DNA of 64,000 bases from Aureimonas sp. Leaf324 (GTDB lineage Bacteria; Pseudomonadota; Alphaproteobacteria; Rhizobiales; Rhizobiaceae). Under the pieces are notes generated by a model. It did no database searches, was not told where the DNA came from, and saw nothing but the letters and a program-made list of their open reading frames with translations. How positions within the stretch are numbered: the first letter of the stretch is position 1; every line of letters starts with the position of its first letter. Of the stretch, positions 63,170-64,000 are shown piece after piece. The DNA lies in contig NZ_LMOH01000001.1 in NCBI RefSeq assembly GCF_001423245.1, positions 588,563 to 652,562 on the forward strand, written 5' to 3'. Position numbers and translations under genes: made by a program.

Positions 63170-63298
63170 TCAGCCGAGAATTTTCGGCTTGCGGGCGAAG
63201 GCGCGCGCACGCTGCTTGCTCGCTTCGTTGTGCATCGCGATCACGGTAGCGGTGGACAGAGAAGCGACCATCGCAAGCGACAGGGCGAGGAACAGCAT
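63170..63298 (-). CDS. 42-residue small membrane protein, unknown function
   Basis: This short gene reads MLFLALSLAMVASLS, then TATVIAMHNEASKQ, then a basic tail RARAFARKPKILG. It has one hydrophobic segment (about 2-21) and a positively charged C-terminus, so it is probably a single-pass inner-membrane microprotein. A strong ribosome site GGAGGG stands six bases before the ATG at 63298. It sits between gyrA and coaD, convergent with gyrA. I recognise no family. Confidence 0.6.
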   Translation of the reverse strand: MLFLALSLAMVASLSTATVIAMHNEASKQRARAFARKPKILG

Positions 63299-63493
63299 GG
63301 ATTTCCCTCCGAAATACAACGCCATAACGTGAATGGTTGACGAATCGTTCCATCGCTGGATCGCTTCGATTCGCGCTCACGCCGCGCGATTAGTCCCGCG
63401 CATCTTGCGGTCCGAATTCTTGTCAAAATGGTATCGCGCCCCTAGCCGCTTCAAACCGTCGGAGCGATCTCTTCCCATGGTTAGCAAGTCGTC

Positions 63494-63988
63494 ATGACGC
63501 GGATCGCGCTCTACGCCGGAAGCTTCGATCCGCCGACGCTCGGACATGTGGACGTTCTCCAAACTGCAACGCGGCTCTTCGACGAGGTGGTGGTCGCGAT
63601 CGGTGTTCATCCCGGCAAGACACCGCTGTTCACCGCGCAGGAGAGAGCCGATCTGGTGATGGAGAGCGTCGAGGGCCGATCGATCGCTGCGCAGGTCCGC
63701 GTCTCCTTTTTCGACGATCTGGTGGTGGAAGAAGCCCGACGTCAGGAGGCCGTTGCCATCGTGCGGGGCCTGCGGGACGCGACGGACTTCGATTATGAGA
63801 TGCAGATGGCCGGGATGAACCGCAGCCTGATGCCGGAACTCACGACGATCTTCCTGCCCGCATCACCCGCCACCAGGCCCATTACCGCCACATTGGTCCG
63901 CCAGATCGCCAAAATGGGTGGGGACGTCTCTTCCTTCGTACCGGAGCACGTCGCCGCCGCCCTGAAACGCAAGCTCTCTGCTTCATGA
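63494..63988 (+). CDS. coaD: Phosphopantetheine adenylyltransferase
   Basis: Makes dephospho-CoA from 4'-phosphopantetheine and ATP, the penultimate step of CoA synthesis (164 residues). The nucleotidyltransferase motif is [16 protein letters not shown] with His18. [20 protein letters not shown] and [20 protein letters not shown] follow. The ATG at 63494 fits the conserved N-terminus. The gene is complete and ends in an ATGA overlap with a possible next start. Confidence 0.97.
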   Translation: MTRIALYAGSFDPPTLGHVDVLQTATRLFDEVVVAIGVHPGKTPLFTAQERADLVMESVEGRSIAAQVRVSFFDDLVVEEARRQEAVAIVRGLRDATDFDYEMQMAGMNRSLMPELTTIFLPASPATRPITATLVRQIAKMGGDVSSFVPEHVAAALKRKLSAS

Positions 63989-64000
63989 GGGCTGCTCGGA
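63985..64000 (+). CDS. Possible start of the next gene (five codons visible)
   Basis: ATGAGGGCTGCTCGG begins inside the coaD stop (ATGA overlap) and runs off the window. The overlap style matches many gene pairs here, but too little is visible to say more. Confidence 0.3.

Overview
The window is a GC-rich, densely coding housekeeping stretch of an alphaproteobacterial chromosome. Several features point to the Hyphomicrobiales (Rhizobiales): a pyrB-linked dihydroorotase-like gene that has lost its catalytic residues, an iscS-sufBCDS-sufT-sufA operon, a eukaryote-type glutamine synthetase II gene (glnII) with the DUF2735/gstI gene divergent from it, NDUFA12 outside a nuo operon, GTTC-N7-GTTC LexA boxes and a TTAA-N7-TTAA CtrA box. 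An Aurantimonadaceae-like genus (Aureimonas/Fulvimarina type) is my best guess from general resemblance, but it is unproven. I see no tRNA, rRNA, CRISPR array, transposase, integrase or prophage gene.

Layout. 1-5.6 kb (minus): topA (cut by the window edge), dprA, plsY, pyrC-like, pyrB, with stop/start overlaps. 5.7-7.8 kb: two small membrane-protein genes behind CtrA motifs, ruvX, and a metallo-beta-lactamase-fold hydrolase. 7.85-13.1 kb (plus): gatC, GNAT, gatA, gatB, GNAT, NDUFA12, DUF2155. 13.0-18.0 kb (minus): aat, accC, accB, a DsbA-like oxidoreductase, an M48 protease. 18.1-27.7 kb: aminotransferase, rne (minus), then amiC, mrcA and prfB with its programmed frameshift. 27.7-35.9 kb: M23 endopeptidase, DUF455, bcp, a YhdP/AsmA-like protein, tyrS, alpha/beta hydrolase. 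36.0-43.6 kb (plus): the Fe-S cluster operon and a TfoX-N protein. 43.6-49.1 kb: DEAD-box helicase, an exported protein, parE, an exported hydrolase. 49.2-54.1 kb: nitrogen block of glsA, gstI, glnII, glnA, glnB. 54.2-64 kb: nnrDE, uvrA, ssb, marC, gyrA, a 42-codon gene and coaD.

How the parts work together. gatCAB makes Gln-tRNA(Gln)/Asn-tRNA(Asn) by transamidation and uses glutamine made by the glutamine synthetases encoded 40 kb away. amiC, mrcA, the M23 protease and the YhdP-like protein serve the envelope. Two cysteine desulfurases feed one SUF scaffold. The nitrogen block carries a near-consensus sigma-54 promoter in front of glnII and the small divergent gstI gene. LexA boxes sit between uvrA and ssb and upstream of parE, which ties this region to the SOS response. 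Regulatory calls come from reading motifs and have not been tested.
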